From positions 1-5,262 of the forward strand of contig JAFEGS010000090.1 of NCBI GenBank assembly GCA_018239705.1: a stretch of 5,262 nt of DNA. Direction: 5' to 3'. This document shows positions 5,063 through 5,262 of the stretch, one piece after another (the stretch's first letter is position 1; each line of letters begins with the position of its first letter). The notes below the pieces were generated by a model. It searched no databases. It saw only the letters and a list, made by a program, of their open reading frames with translations, and was not told the DNA's origin. The position numbers and the translations under genes are program-made. Source of the stretch: Verrucomicrobiota bacterium. GTDB taxonomy: Bacteria > Chlamydiota > Chlamydiia > Chlamydiales > FEN-1388.

Positions 5063-5262
5063 TGGCTACTCCTTGCAACTTGGAGGAAAAAATCCTCTAA
5101 GGAGGGCTCTTCGATTTTGATATTAGCATAGGTCACCGATGCTCTGCTTAAACTGTCTAAGAAGGAAGGTATTTTCTCTTCATCGATCACAATTTCCACC
5201 GTTCGATGGTCGACAGTGTAGTGGAAACCCTCTTTACTCGCTATATCAAGCGTGCGCTTTAA
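5059..5262 (-). CDS. ABC transporter ATP-binding protein, C-terminal part (cut by window edge)
   Basis: An open frame enters from the right edge and runs 67 codons to a TGA at 5061-5059. It has no internal start because the gene begins outside the window. It ends in IKIEEPSLEDFFLQVARSSQ; the PSLEDxFL motif is the characteristic C-terminus of the ATPases that pair with ABC-2 permeases (CcmA/drug-exporter type). The Walker and signature motifs would lie outside the window. Its stop overlaps the permease start by four bases (ATGA), so the two form a transporter operon with the ATPase first. The identification rests on the tail motif plus the partner gene. Confidence 0.88.
   Translation of the reverse strand, partial: LKRTLDIASKEGFHYTVDHRTVEIVIDEEKIPSFLDSLSRASVTYANIKIEEPSLEDFFLQVARSSQ
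5069..5074 (-). promoter_or_regulatory. Shine-Dalgarno AAGGAG of the permease
   Basis: AAGGAG on the - strand ends six bases before the ATG at 5062. It lies within the last codons of the ATPase gene (encoding ARSSQ), as expected for coupled translation. Confidence 0.85.

Overview
The window reads as a chromosomal fragment from a bacterium of the phylum Chlamydiae, most likely an environmental (amoeba- or arthropod-associated) lineage. The main clue is a gene encoding a TPR protein of the SycD/LcrH type III secretion chaperone family. It sits among short, strand-alternating genes of moderate to low G+C, two of which encode unrecognised proteins. The assignment is an inference from protein character; no rRNA or marker gene is present to prove it.

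Layout. Bases 1-81 hold a degenerate 9-bp-phased repeat (GTCN followed by T-rich pentamers). A plausible promoter follows, then a + strand alpha/beta hydrolase with an N-terminal membrane anchor (145-1119). A - strand gene of unknown function (1100-1834) converges on it, and their 3' ends overlap by 20 bp. That gene is read from a strong extended -10 promoter in a divergent intergenic region. On the other side of this region lies a second unknown gene on the + strand (1981-2697) with an excellent Shine-Dalgarno sequence. It converges, with an 11-nt gap, on a - strand gene for a secreted, membrane-anchored TPM-domain (YgcG-like) protein (2709-3437). A long imperfect hairpin spans that junction. 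Upstream of the TPM gene, 21 nt away and on the same strand, is the SycD/LcrH-like TPR protein (3459-4193), so these two probably form an operon. Further upstream on the same strand is an ABC exporter module: an ABC-2 permease (4283-5062) preceded by the C-terminal end of its ATPase (5059-5262, cut by the window edge). These two overlap by ATGA.

How the genes fit together. The ATPase and permease surely form one transporter. The TPR chaperone-like protein and the TPM protein are probably cotranscribed from their own promoter between 4209 and 4270. The remaining genes (hydrolase and two unknowns) look like independent transcription units. For two genes the longest possible reading frame gives the wrong start: an internal ATG six bases after a strong Shine-Dalgarno is clearly better (1981 on +, 4193 on -). 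No mobile element, CRISPR array, tRNA or rRNA was seen. No stretch longer than 300 bases lacks a gene.
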